Positions 44,980-53,568 of a stretch of DNA of 64,000 nucleotides are shown one piece after another (within the stretch, counting starts at the first letter, position 1; each line of letters starts with the position of its first letter). This DNA is from Bradyrhizobium sp. NAS80.1 (GTDB taxonomy: Bacteria; Pseudomonadota; Alphaproteobacteria; Rhizobiales; Xanthobacteraceae). A program made the translations under genes and the position numbers. Below the pieces are notes generated by a model. The model was not told the DNA's origin. It ran no database searches and saw only the letters and a list, made by a program, of their open reading frames with translations. The stretch lies in the NCBI RefSeq assembly GCF_001908205.1, contig NZ_LGHL01000074.1:1-64000 (forward strand), given 5' to 3'.

Positions 44980-46293
44980 ATGTCCCTTGAAGACCGCTAC
45001 GGCCTTTCACTCTCCACCACCTCGCAAGAGGCGGCATCCGCCTATCGCAAAGGCGTCGACCTCATGCTCGCAGGCTGGACCGGCACGGCGGAGACGTTGG
45101 AGCGCGCGATTGCGGCCGATCCGGAGTTCGCGCTTCCCCACATCGCCCGCGCCCGCCTGCACGCCTTCTATCAGCAGGGCGATCTCGCGCGGCAGAAGGC
45201 GGCTGTGGCACGCGAGCTCGTGGCCAAGCGCGGCTCGATGCGCGAGCGCTCGCATGTCGAGACGCTGGCGCTCGCGATCGAGGGACGGCTGCCGGAGGCG
45301 CTGGCATCGACGCTGAAGCATATCGACTTGTGGCCGCGCGATGCCGTGGTGCTGTCGCTGCCGCTCGGCGCGTTCGGCCTGTTCGCCTTCTCCGGCATGG
45401 CCGACCACGACCGCGCCCGACAGGAGCTCTGCGAGAGCGTCGCGCAGCACTATGGCGAGGACTGGTGGTTTCTCACCATGTATGGCTGGGCGATGACTGA
45501 GAACGGCGACGTTGCCCGCGGCCGCGGCATCACCGAGCGCGGCTTCGGCCTGCGCCGGGCGAACGCCCACGCCGCTCATGCCGTGCTGCATGCGATGTTC
45601 GAGGCCGGCTCGATCGAGGCGGCCGATCGCCTCGTCGACGACTGGATTCCGACTTACGACCGCGCCGGAATTTTGCACGGCCATATCCGCTGGCACCAGG
45701 CGCTCGGCGCGCTGGAGCATGGCGATGCGGCGCGCGCACTTGCGATCTATACCGAGGTGATCCAGCCCAGCGTCACGCAGGCGCCGCCGCTGAACGTCAT
45801 CACCGATGGCGCCTCGCTGCTCTGGCGCCTGTCAGCTTACGGCCACGCCGTGCCCAAGGCGCTTTGGCTTGATGCCGACGCCGCCGCGCAAAAACTGTTT
45901 CCCAGATCGGGCCTGCCCTTCGCCGACGTCCACATGGCGCTGTTCGCCGCGGCAACGCAAAATCGCGAGGCGCTCGCCGCGCGGCTGGCCGTGATCGAGC
46001 AGCGGCTCACTGAAGGCAAGCTGCCGGCCGGCCCCGTGGTGCCGGCGATCTGCCACGCGCTCGCCGCCTTTGCCGATGAGGACCATGCGGCCTGCGTGCA
46101 AACGCTCGCGCCCGTCCTCGGCGAAGTCGTGCGCATCGGCGGCAGCCACGCCCAGCGCGAACTGATCGAGGACACTTTCATCGTTGCGCTGATCCGCAGC
46201 GGCGAGCTGCCCCGCGCCCGCACCCTGCTCGATGCCCGCCTCCACCGCCGCCCGTCCTTGCGCGATACGCGCTGGCAGGCGGCGACGGGGTAA
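44980..46293 (+). CDS. Tetratricopeptide-repeat protein
   Basis: A 437-residue cytoplasmic protein made of TPR-like helical pairs throughout, such as GTAETLERAIAADPEFALPH and ARALAIYTEVIQPSVTQAPP. It begins MSLEDRYGLSLSTTSQEAAS, a family-typical N-terminus. No signal peptide or enzyme motif. AGCAGGAGG precedes ATG 44980. It belongs to a proteobacterial TPR family often found near oxidoreductases; function unknown. Likely in an operon with the aldo/keto reductase. Confidence 0.88.
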   Translation: MSLEDRYGLSLSTTSQEAASAYRKGVDLMLAGWTGTAETLERAIAADPEFALPHIARARLHAFYQQGDLARQKAAVARELVAKRGSMRERSHVETLALAIEGRLPEALASTLKHIDLWPRDAVVLSLPLGAFGLFAFSGMADHDRARQELCESVAQHYGEDWWFLTMYGWAMTENGDVARGRGITERGFGLRRANAHAAHAVLHAMFEAGSIEAADRLVDDWIPTYDRAGILHGHIRWHQALGALEHGDAARALAIYTEVIQPSVTQAPPLNVITDGASLLWRLSAYGHAVPKALWLDADAAAQKLFPRSGLPFADVHMALFAAATQNREALAARLAVIEQRLTEGKLPAGPVVPAICHALAAFADEDHAACVQTLAPVLGEVVRIGGSHAQRELIEDTFIVALIRSGELPRARTLLDARLHRRPSLRDTRWQAATG

Positions 46294-46479
46294 GCTCTGC
46301 CACGAAAAAAACACCGGTCTGGCGGCAAGTGCCTGCCAGGACGGGTTGGAGCGATCCAGGGGGAATCGCCGATGGGTGGCGCGGTGGTATTCCAGGCGGG
46401 CTTGACTGAACAAACGGGATCGCAACCAATTTGCGGTTCGATGGTTGTTGGGCGGAACTTTTCCGTGGTTCCCTGGCAT

Positions 46480-47067
46480 ATGAGCCTCACGATGCGCCTC
46501 TCCCGACCGGTCCTCATTGCGACCCTTGTCGCCCTGACAAGCCCTTGTTTTGCTGAGACTTCCAGGCCGATTCCCGTCAACAATCCGCAGCAGCAGAGCT
46601 CCATCATCGACCTGCTGGCCCTGATGTCCGGCCACTGCAAGACGCTGAAGGTCGCCGGGCGCACCTTCGCCTGCAAGACGGTGGCCTACGCCCATGGCGA
46701 CAAGGGCCGGGTCAATTTCGCGGTCGCCGTCGACGACCCCACCGACAAGAACCACGTCGTGTCGTTCTCCGGCGCGAACGGCAAGCGCGCTGACGACAAT
46801 TCCTACGAGTTGCCGATCGACCGTATGCTGCTCAACTCCAAGGACCGGCCCAGGATCGACGGCCTGCCGGTGCCGGCAGAGCAGGTCTCTACCGGGGTCT
46901 GCCGCCAGACCGGGAATTTCGCCGCCAAGAAGGTGAAGGACGTCACCTGCTCTGCCACCGACAGCGAGGGCCGCAGCTACGAGCTGCTGTTCGTATCCGA
47001 CGGCACGCCGGTGAGCGTGCGCCGCATCCGGCAGTCCGCACCGTCGATCCAGGATCCGTTCAAGTAG
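46480..47067 (+). CDS. Secreted hypothetical protein
   Basis: A 195-residue exported protein; start ATG 46480, or 46492 which gives MRLSRPVLIATLVALTSPCF and cleavage near CFA-ET. Mature domain: LLALMSGHCKTLKVAGRTFA, CKTVAYAHGDKGRVNFAVAV, TGVCRQTGNF and VKDVTCSATD, with four Cys likely paired, in a beta-rich fold. No family is recognised. Its 3' end overlaps the convergent acyl-CoA synthetase gene by eight bases. Confidence 0.75.
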   Translation: MSLTMRLSRPVLIATLVALTSPCFAETSRPIPVNNPQQQSSIIDLLALMSGHCKTLKVAGRTFACKTVAYAHGDKGRVNFAVAVDDPTDKNHVVSFSGANGKRADDNSYELPIDRMLLNSKDRPRIDGLPVPAEQVSTGVCRQTGNFAAKKVKDVTCSATDSEGRSYELLFVSDGTPVSVRRIRQSAPSIQDPFK

Positions 47068-48889
47068 GACGCGACACCGCCGGCGGCTTCTTCGCGTAGA
47101 TGTGCGCGATCTCATCGGCAAAGCGATGCTCGAGCGCCGGACGCTTGTTCTTCAAGGTCGGCGTGAGCAGTCCCGCGGCGATGGTCCATGGTTCCAGCGT
47201 CCACCACACCGCGCGCGGCGTTGCGTAGGACGGATAGGCTTTCACGGCCGCCGCGATTCTCGCCAGCAAAGCGGCGCGCTCCGCCGCCTCGCCTTGCTTG
47301 CCGCTCGCCGCGAGCTTCTGCTTCTCCTCCGCCCAGGCCTTTGCGTTGAGCACGACCAGAGCCGTGAGAAACGGGCGCTGCTCGCCGACCACCAGCGCCT
47401 GGTCGAACAGGGGATCGGCGAGGATCGCGGTCTCCAGATCGACCGGCGCAATCTTCTCACCGGTGGAGGTGACGAGAATATCCTTGATGCGGCCGGTGAT
47501 GGTGATGCGCCCGTTCTCGATGCGCGCCTGATCGCCGGTGTGCAGCCAGCCGTCGGCATCCTTCACGCGGCGGGTCTCGTCAGGCCTGTGCCAGTAGCCG
47601 AGCATCACGCTGGGTCCGCGCACCAGCAGCTCGTCGTTCTCGCCGAGCTTGACCTCGATGCCATCGAGGACGTGGCCGACCGAATGCGGGTCGTTGTCCT
47701 CCGCGGTGTTGACGGAGACCACCGGCGAGGTCTCGGTCATGCCGTAGCCCTGGAGGATGTCGAGCCCGAGCGCGAGAAACAGGCGAATGACGGGCTCGGC
47801 GATCGGCGCGCCGCCGGAGACCGCCACGCGCAGGCGGCCGCCGAACTGCGCCAGCACCTTGTCGGCGACGAGCCGCTTGAGCAGTGGCCACGCCAGCCGG
47901 TCGAGCAGCGACAGCGCGCCTCGTCCCTGCCGGGCATCGAAACGCCGGCCGCCGACGGCGAGCGTCAGATCGAGCAGCGCACGCTCGACGCCGCCGGCCG
48001 CCGCGCGGTGCTGCATGATCAGCGCGTAGACGCGTTCATAGATCCGCGGCACCGAGACCAGCACGGTCGGCCGCACATGCTTCAGGTCTTCCGACAAGAG
48101 CGGCACCGAGCGCGCATAGGCGACGCAGGCCCCGGCCGCGATCGGATAGTAATAGCCGCCGGTCCGCTCGAAGGTGTGCGAGAGCGGCAGGAAGGACAGG
48201 AACAAATCGTGCGTCTGGGCGGCGATGCGCCGCGCCACCGCCTTCACATTGGCGACGATGTTGCCATGCGACAGCATCACGCCCTTCGGCCGCCCGGTCG
48301 TACCAGAGGTATAGACGATGGTGGCAAGATCGTCCGGCTGCACCGCGACGTCAGGCAGCGGCGCGGTCGCGCCCGGTGCCGTCACGAGCCAGCGATCGAG
48401 CCCCACGATGCGTGCATCCGCCGCAGTGAGCCCAGTCGCATCCGCACAGACGATGCGCTTGAGATGGTCGAGCGGCTGGCCGGTGGCCAGGATCGCCTGC
48501 CAGCGCTCCAGCGAATCCACGAACAGCAGCAGGGCGCCGGAGTCTGCGAGGATGTAGGCGATGCTGTCGGGGTTGTCGACCGCATGCATCGGCACCGGCA
48601 CCAGGCCGCGCGACAGCGCGCCCTGGTCCATCGCGATATGCGGAATGCCGTTCGGCATCAGGATCGCGACGCGTTCGCCAGGCGCGAAATCCTCCGCGGC
48701 CAGCGCCCGCCGCCATCGTTCGAATTCCGCGTCTATCTCCTGCCAGGACTGGCTGACCCAGCGCCGCGCAGCCGCATCGAAATGGCGATAAGCCTCCGCC
48801 GCCGGCGTCGCCTTGATGCGCCAGCGCAAGAGCTCCGGCAGCGTCCTGACTTCGGCTAGCGCCTGTGGTTGACTGATCGGCCCCGGCAT
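47060..48889 (-). CDS. Long-chain acyl-CoA synthetase, FAA1/FadD15-type
   Basis: A 609-residue AMP-binding enzyme of the long branch that activates long-chain fatty acids. Seen: YTSGTTGRPKGVMLSHGNIV (P-loop), FLSFLPLSHTFERTGGYYYP, GAPIAEPVIRLFLALGLDIL, QGYGMTETSPVVSVNTAEDN, GWLHTGDQARIENGRITITG, and RIKDILVTSTGEKIAPVDLE. The C-terminal LTPTLKNKRPALEHRFADEI replaces the FadD catalytic Lys context and is typical of this branch. ATG 48889 is preferred over 48904. Third acyl-CoA ligase of the window apart from prpE. Confidence 0.9.
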   Translation of the reverse strand: MPGPISQPQALAEVRTLPELLRWRIKATPAAEAYRHFDAAARRWVSQSWQEIDAEFERWRRALAAEDFAPGERVAILMPNGIPHIAMDQGALSRGLVPVPMHAVDNPDSIAYILADSGALLLFVDSLERWQAILATGQPLDHLKRIVCADATGLTAADARIVGLDRWLVTAPGATAPLPDVAVQPDDLATIVYTSGTTGRPKGVMLSHGNIVANVKAVARRIAAQTHDLFLSFLPLSHTFERTGGYYYPIAAGACVAYARSVPLLSEDLKHVRPTVLVSVPRIYERVYALIMQHRAAAGGVERALLDLTLAVGGRRFDARQGRGALSLLDRLAWPLLKRLVADKVLAQFGGRLRVAVSGGAPIAEPVIRLFLALGLDILQGYGMTETSPVVSVNTAEDNDPHSVGHVLDGIEVKLGENDELLVRGPSVMLGYWHRPDETRRVKDADGWLHTGDQARIENGRITITGRIKDILVTSTGEKIAPVDLETAILADPLFDQALVVGEQRPFLTALVVLNAKAWAEEKQKLAASGKQGEAAERAALLARIAAAVKAYPSYATPRAVWWTLEPWTIAAGLLTPTLKNKRPALEHRFADEIAHIYAKKPPAVSRPT

Positions 48890-49001
48890 GGCGTCCTTTC
48901 GCAATCTTCTCGATCCCTCATCAATCTGGGGCCTCGATACTAGGCCGGCCAGTCCTTACCGTCTTGATCCTCAGCAAGGCGGCCATGCTTCGGAGCGACC
49001 C

Positions 49002-49349
49002 ATGACGCGCGACCGCCTGTTTCTGCTGCGCCCCGGTTTCGAGGACCCGGCCTTTCCAGGCCGCCGTTTCTATTGCTGGCATTGCGCGCTGATCGAGGGC
49101 GTCCTCGCCTCGTTTCCGGCGCTCGCCGAGAAACTCGACGTAGAACGCATCGCATGGCCGCGGCCGCGGCAGGCCGTCATCGCGCTGGTCGGCGAGGAGA
49201 ACCAGTCGTTGCCGCTGCTCGTATTAGCCGACGGAGCGACATCGCCGCACCAGACCGGCAGCCATCATGGCCGCGCCTTCATCGCCGACAAGGACGCGAT
49301 CCTCGCCGCGCTCTCCGAACGCCACGGCTTTCCCGACCCGCATCCGTAA
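49002..49349 (+). CDS. DUF3088 family protein
   Basis: A 115-residue soluble protein with a thioredoxin-like beginning: LFLLRPGFEDPAFPGRRFYC followed by WHCALIEGVLASFPALAE, containing C-W-H-C, and QSLPLLVLADGATSPHQTGS with a cis-Pro-like position. This matches DUF3088, a thioredoxin-fold family of unknown role. Redox activity through CWHC is possible but unproven. ATG 49002 is preceded by GGAGCGACC. Confidence 0.82.
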   Translation: MTRDRLFLLRPGFEDPAFPGRRFYCWHCALIEGVLASFPALAEKLDVERIAWPRPRQAVIALVGEENQSLPLLVLADGATSPHQTGSHHGRAFIADKDAILAALSERHGFPDPHP

Positions 49350-49377
49350 GGGGATGTCCGCAGCCCGCGCAATCGCA

Positions 49378-49565
49378 CTCTCGTGTCCCGCACGCGGCGC
49401 AGCGCATCCAAAAGCGCGTTCACGCGCGTCTTCGACACGCTACGGCGCTGCTCCGCAGAGCCGGGACCCATGGAGCGCAGACACACCTGGAAGCGTGGGC
49501 CCCGGCTCTGCAGCGCACCGTCGAAGAGACGCTGCGCTGCGTCCGGGGCACGAGCCGTCCCGAAA
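49378..49565. repeat. Dispersed intergenic repeat, family E (copy 2)
   Basis: TCTCGTGTCCCGCACGCGGC, AAAGCGCGTTCACGCGCG, GCCGGGACCCATGGAGCGCA, GGGCCCCGGCTCTGCAGCGC and CTGCGTCCGGGGCACGAG. The outer arms are near-complementary (GTGTCCCG / CGGGGCACG). It fills most of the 49350-49644 gap; no gene is seen there. Confidence 0.75.
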
Positions 49566-49644
49566 TGAGGGAAAATCGACATTGCTTACCGCCTCCGTCG
49601 CCTCGCATACTTAGCACAGTAAGCAAGTCTGAAAGTCGCTCTCC

Positions 49645-50220
49645 ATGACCAGCCCCCTCCCCGCCCTCATCGTCGTCGATGTCCAGCGCGCATTCGACGA
49701 ATGGGAGGCGGCGGGCAAGCGGCGCAACAATCCGGATGCGGTGGCGCGCATCGCCGATCTCCTGAAAGCGTTCAGGGCGAGCGACGCGCCGATCTTCCAC
49801 ATCCGCCACGAAGGCACCAAGCCCAACTCCTCGTTCCTGCCATCAGGCACCGGCTACGCGGTCAAGGACGAGGCCCGCGAGGCGCCGGGCGAAGCGGTGA
49901 TCGTCAAGCGCGTCAACAGCGCCTTCATCGGTACCGACCTCGAGAAGCGACTGCGCGCGGGCAGCATCGCCACGCTCGTCATCTGCGGCGCCACCACCAA
50001 TCATTGTGTGGAGACGACGACACGGATGGCCGGCAATCTCGGCTTTGACGCGCAGCTCGTGCGCGATGCGACCTGGACGTTCGACCGGATCGGTCCCGAT
50101 GGCGATGCCCATTCGGCCGAGGACATCCATGCGATGACGCTGTCGAATCTCAACCGCGAATTCGCGCGGATCGTTACCACCGACGACGTGATCGCGTCGC
50201 TTGAAGCGGTGCGACAATAG
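49645..50220 (+). CDS. Isochorismatase-like cysteine hydrolase
   Basis: A 191-residue member of the isochorismatase superfamily. Catalytic residues: Asp in ALIVVDVQRAFDEWE, Lys in VIVKRVNSAFIGTDL, Cys in CGATTNHCVETTTRMAGNL with the cis-peptide before it. Such enzymes are often nicotinamidase- or ureidoacrylate-type amidohydrolases; the substrate is not determinable. ATG 49645 gives the normal family start. Confidence 0.88.
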   Translation: MTSPLPALIVVDVQRAFDEWEAAGKRRNNPDAVARIADLLKAFRASDAPIFHIRHEGTKPNSSFLPSGTGYAVKDEAREAPGEAVIVKRVNSAFIGTDLEKRLRAGSIATLVICGATTNHCVETTTRMAGNLGFDAQLVRDATWTFDRIGPDGDAHSAEDIHAMTLSNLNREFARIVTTDDVIASLEAVRQ

Positions 50221-50349
50221 ACCGCGCGACGTTCGTTCATTCACACAGCGTTAACCGGAACCGACAACTGCGTCGTTTCGACGCCCGCACTGGCCGGAAC
50301 GCACCTGACACCCATCTGTTGTCACACGACGTTCAACTGGAGTGATGAC

Positions 50350-50667
50350 ATGAAGTATCTCTTTGTCGCGATGGCTGTCGGTGCTGCTGCGCTCGCAGGT
50401 GCATCTACAGCCAACGCGGCCGGCAAGGCCAGTGCGAAGCAGAACGCGCGAGCCAGTCAATCGACCGACATCAGCGCGCAACACAGGCATCACCATCACG
50501 GCTACCGCCACCACCACGGGCATCATCACCACCACGGCTATTATCGCCCGCATTACCAGAGCTACGGCTATTACCCGCGGCACCACGGTTACTACGGCGG
50601 CCGGCCCCACGGCTATTACGGCGGCGGCCCCGGCGTGACGTTCAGCTTCGGCTCAGGCGGCTGGTGA
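50350..50667 (+). CDS. Secreted His/Tyr/Gly-rich protein
   Basis: A 105-residue exported protein with signal peptide MKYLFVAMAVGAAALAGAST (cleavage near ANA-AG), then a low-complexity part extremely rich in His (HRHHHHGYRHHHGHHHHHGY) changing to Tyr/Gly (HHGYYGGRPHGYYGGGPG). A periplasmic metal-binding or scaffold role is plausible from composition alone. Tight terminator follows, so it is monocistronic. Confidence 0.8.
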   Translation: MKYLFVAMAVGAAALAGASTANAAGKASAKQNARASQSTDISAQHRHHHHGYRHHHGHHHHHGYYRPHYQSYGYYPRHHGYYGGRPHGYYGGGPGVTFSFGSGGW

Positions 50668-50671
50668 AACG

Positions 50672-50699
50672 AAAGGCCCGCAAGTGTGCGGGCCTTTTT
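50672..50699 (+). terminator. Intrinsic terminator after the His-rich gene
   Basis: AAAGGCCCGCA (50672-50682), loop AGTG, TGCGGGCCTTT (50687-50697), then T. The A-run at the left lets it work for the convergent amine oxidase remnant too. Confidence 0.92.
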
Positions 50700-50700
50700 C

Positions 50701-51970
50701 TTACCCCCGCAAAATCATCCCCGCCGTCTCCAGCCCGCTCGCCAGCGCCGCCTCGACCGTGCCCATGTCGCGGCCACGATAGAGCGCTTCGCCCGAGAAC
50801 AGCACCGGGCCGTCGGCACGCGCGAGGATCGTTTGCGCCGCGCGCGACCGCGGCGTAGCCCAGGAATAGGCGCCGCGGGCAAAGCGATCGTGCGCCCAGT
50901 TCGCCGCCGCGGATGCAAGGAGATCGCGCGCGAGGTCCTCGCGCGGCCGGTTGAAGATGGCGGCGAGCGAGTCGAGCCCGGCATCAACCAGCCCCTGCGG
51001 ATCGAGGTGCGACAGCGCTGCCGTCCGCGGACCGCCGAACCAGCCGGTGAGCACGGCATGCTGGTCCGGATACCGAGTCCACCACACCGGAATCGTCTCG
51101 TCCGACAGCAGGAAGATCATGTCGGCGAGCTCTTCCCTCCGCTCGCGCCACCATGGCCGCGCGAAGCGCAACAGGATTTTGATCACGCTGCCGAAGCCGA
51201 TATCGTCGGCGGCCGCGGCCTTCGCGCGTACGGCTGCCGGCAGTGCGATCTCACGCAGCAGCGGCAGCGGCGCGGTGAGGATCACGCGACCGCAGCTCTG
51301 CACATCGCCGCTTGCGGAGCGGACGGCCACCGCGCCGCCGGCCTCCTCGATGGCCGACACCACGCAGCCAAAGTGGATCACAACGCCCAGCCTGCGGCAC
51401 TCCGCCGCCAGGAATTCGATCAGCCCGCCATAGCCGCCGACAATGCGCGCCTGCGTCGCGTGCCCGCCATTCATCCACTCCTCGCGCAGCGCCAGCGTAG
51501 AGGCGCGCTCGGGGTCGGCCGCATCATAGCCCTCGACCATCCGTTCGACCGCATGCCGCAAACGGTCGTGCTCCGGTCCGGCAAAATGACGGCGCAGGAA
51601 ATCGGCGACGGCGATCTTCCGTCAGGTCATTCAGCGCGGCATGAAGTGCTTCGTCGTACGGATCACGCGGGCTCTCGCGCGAGAACCCCACTCCGTCAAA
51701 ACTCCATTGCGCGCCTCCGATGACCCGCACTGGCAGCCCGGCCTCGCGCGCGAGGCCGCGCGTCACCGGCGCCTCGCCATGGACGAATTCGGCGCCGAGA
51801 TCAGCGGAGTAGCCGAACTCTGACACCGGCCGCGGACGGATTCGTCCGCCGCAGCGCTCGCGCGCCTCCAGGATTGTCACCTTCTTGCCGGCGCGTGCCA
51901 GCTCGCGCGCCGCGATCAGCCCGGCCGCGCCGGCGCCGACGATGACGATGTGCTCCGATCTTCCCGACAT
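50701..51970 (-). pseudogene. Flavin amine oxidase gene with a frameshift
   Basis: The 5' part (51970 to about 51610) encodes the FAD-binding domain, with HIVIVGAGAAGLIAARELAR and CGGRIRPRPVSEFG. Near 51608-51612 an extra base in GATCGCCGTCGCC shifts the frame: the protein would read LNDLTEDR then, in the new frame, VADFLRRHFAGPEHDRLRHA and continue to 50701 with GGYGGLIEFLAAECRRLGVV and a C-terminal flavin motif LFSGEALYRGRDMGTVEAAL. Removing one C restores one complete frame of roughly 420 residues. Either a recent inactivation or a sequence error; otherwise the gene would encode a monoamine oxidase-like enzyme. Confidence 0.85.
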
Positions 51971-51979
51971 GAGGATGCT

Positions 51980-52690
51980 TTATTGGCGCGCGGCTTGCGG
52001 TTCGTTCTCGATCAGATAGCGCAGCAACAAAACACCGCCGCCGAGCTGCCGCGTGCTCTCCAGCGTCATCGCGGTCAGCGGCGCGCGCTGGTCGCTCTCG
52101 GCATCCGTCGAGTCGAACACGAAGGCTGCGCCCTTGGCGCCATCGATCGCGGGACTGAGGATCAAATTGAATTCGTCGATCAGACCGGCGCGAAGGAATG
52201 CGCCATTGGCGACGCCTCCGCCCTCCACCAGCAAGCGCTTCACGCCGAGCTCGCGATTGAGAATGGCGAGCGTCAGCGCTAGGTCGATCTTGGACTTGCC
52301 GGCGAAGATATAGGACACGCCCTCGCCGCGGAGCCCGGCCAGATGCGAATCCGGCACGCTCTCCGTCAGCACCGCGACGATCGGATCGCCACCAATATCC
52401 GAACGGCCCCAGCCGATCTTGCCATGCGCATCGAGCACGACGCCGTAGGTTTTGGCATCGCGCCGCGCGAACCAGTTTTCGCGGGGAAATCTCTCGCTCG
52501 ACGTCTCGGGATAGGGCTTGCCCCTGGCGAACTCCGAACCGGTGACGCGACCGATGACCCAGGCATCGCCGCCAAGCTCGTCATGAATCTTCTCAAACCA
52601 GTCGGTGCCTGCGCCCTTCGGACGCCAGCGACTGGGATGCGTACGGCCATCCAGGCTGGAGTGCATCAGATAGATGACGTAAGGCTTCAT
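51980..52690 (-). CDS. RibD C-terminal / dihydrofolate reductase-like protein
   Basis: A 236-residue protein of the RibD_C (DHFR-like) family. Seen: MKPYVIYLMHSSLDGRT (N-terminal strand and substrate loop), WVIGRVTGSEFARGKPYPET, RLLVEGGGVANGAFLRAGLI (conserved G-G-G nucleotide region) and DEFNLILSPAIDGAKG. These NADPH-dependent reductases include pyrimidine deaminase/reductase domains and many of unknown substrate. A lone gene not linked to riboflavin genes. It lies 9 bases upstream of the amine oxidase remnant, same strand. Confidence 0.85.
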   Translation of the reverse strand: MKPYVIYLMHSSLDGRTHPSRWRPKGAGTDWFEKIHDELGGDAWVIGRVTGSEFARGKPYPETSSERFPRENWFARRDAKTYGVVLDAHGKIGWGRSDIGGDPIVAVLTESVPDSHLAGLRGEGVSYIFAGKSKIDLALTLAILNRELGVKRLLVEGGGVANGAFLRAGLIDEFNLILSPAIDGAKGAAFVFDSTDAESDQRAPLTAMTLESTRQLGGGVLLLRYLIENEPQAARQ

Positions 52691-52732
52691 GCAAGTTCTC
52701 CGGGCTGCTTCTCAGGCGGGCTTTTCGCCACC

Positions 52733-53404
52733 CTAGTCGCGATCGTTCTTCCCGAGATCGTTCTTGTCGCGATCGTTCACGATCACTGCCAGCGGATTGA
52801 GCTTTGGCGGCGCCACAAGCTTGAGCGTGTTGCTGTCGTGATGATTGAACGGCGCGCCGCGCACGAAAAGCTCGGTCTGGATCAGATAGGTCCAGCTTCC
52901 GTCGTCGTTGAAGGTGATGTCACAGCGGTAACTGTCGGTTCGGAACGCTTGTTCCAGAAAATCGGTCGAGCAGATGCCGTAGGCGGTGTCGCCGCGCTTC
53001 GCCGTGACGGAGATTGTCCTGTCATCCGGCTTGGCCTTGCCCGAGGCCAGCAGCACCTGGCCGCGCGGAATCGCCAGCGTCTGCATGATCAGGCCGGTCG
53101 CCGGCTCCCACAGCCAGTAGCCGACCTGGTCGTGAAAGGTGATGTCCTCTTCGGGCGTGTTGATATGGATGTGATAGCGCAGCCCGTAGAACAGCTGTGG
53201 CCCGTTGGCCTGCGGATCGATCGGGTCCATGCGGATGTGCTCGATGAACACCCGCCGCTCCGGCCCCTCCGCCTTCGGATTGATGTCGATGCCCTTGTCC
53301 GCCTGCCAGACGCCGGCAAGACGGCGGAGCGGGCCGAGATTGGCAAGCCCGTCGGGCGAGACGTTCTCGGGTTCGGTGAAGATGTCGACGGGAATGGGGA
53401 GCAT
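52733..53404 (-). CDS. Haem-binding beta-barrel (DUF1794-like) protein
   Basis: A 223-residue protein similar to the THAP4/nitrobindin-like barrel family. ATG 53404 gives MLPIPVDIFTEPENVSPDGL; the core has LGPLRRLAGVWQADKGID (G-x-W motif of the barrel entrance), YGLRYHIHINTPEEDITFHD and GYWLWEPATGLIMQTLAIPR. Haem or fatty-acid binding is the family expectation. A C-terminal NDRDKNDLGKNDRD repeat is odd: low-complexity, encoded by a short tandem GATCGTTC/TTGTCGCGATCGTT duplication near 52740-52780. Confidence 0.78.
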   Translation of the reverse strand: MLPIPVDIFTEPENVSPDGLANLGPLRRLAGVWQADKGIDINPKAEGPERRVFIEHIRMDPIDPQANGPQLFYGLRYHIHINTPEEDITFHDQVGYWLWEPATGLIMQTLAIPRGQVLLASGKAKPDDRTISVTAKRGDTAYGICSTDFLEQAFRTDSYRCDITFNDDGSWTYLIQTELFVRGAPFNHHDSNTLKLVAPPKLNPLAVIVNDRDKNDLGKNDRD

Positions 53405-53568
53405 GGGACCCTCACATCGTTGCGGAAAGAAGCAATAGCACAAGGGCGGCGCGAAACTACCGAATTGGAACCAACGCCCGCATCACGAGTTGTCGGCCCT
53501 TGAATCCGAGCCCTCGAAATCCGGGCTCGAATGGGCGGAATGCCCATGTCACGCGTCGCGGGGGTCAG

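Noticed and set aside
47102..48859. 585-residue open frame antisense to the third acyl-CoA ligase
   Set aside because: Same shadow pattern; the minus strand has complete adenylation motifs.
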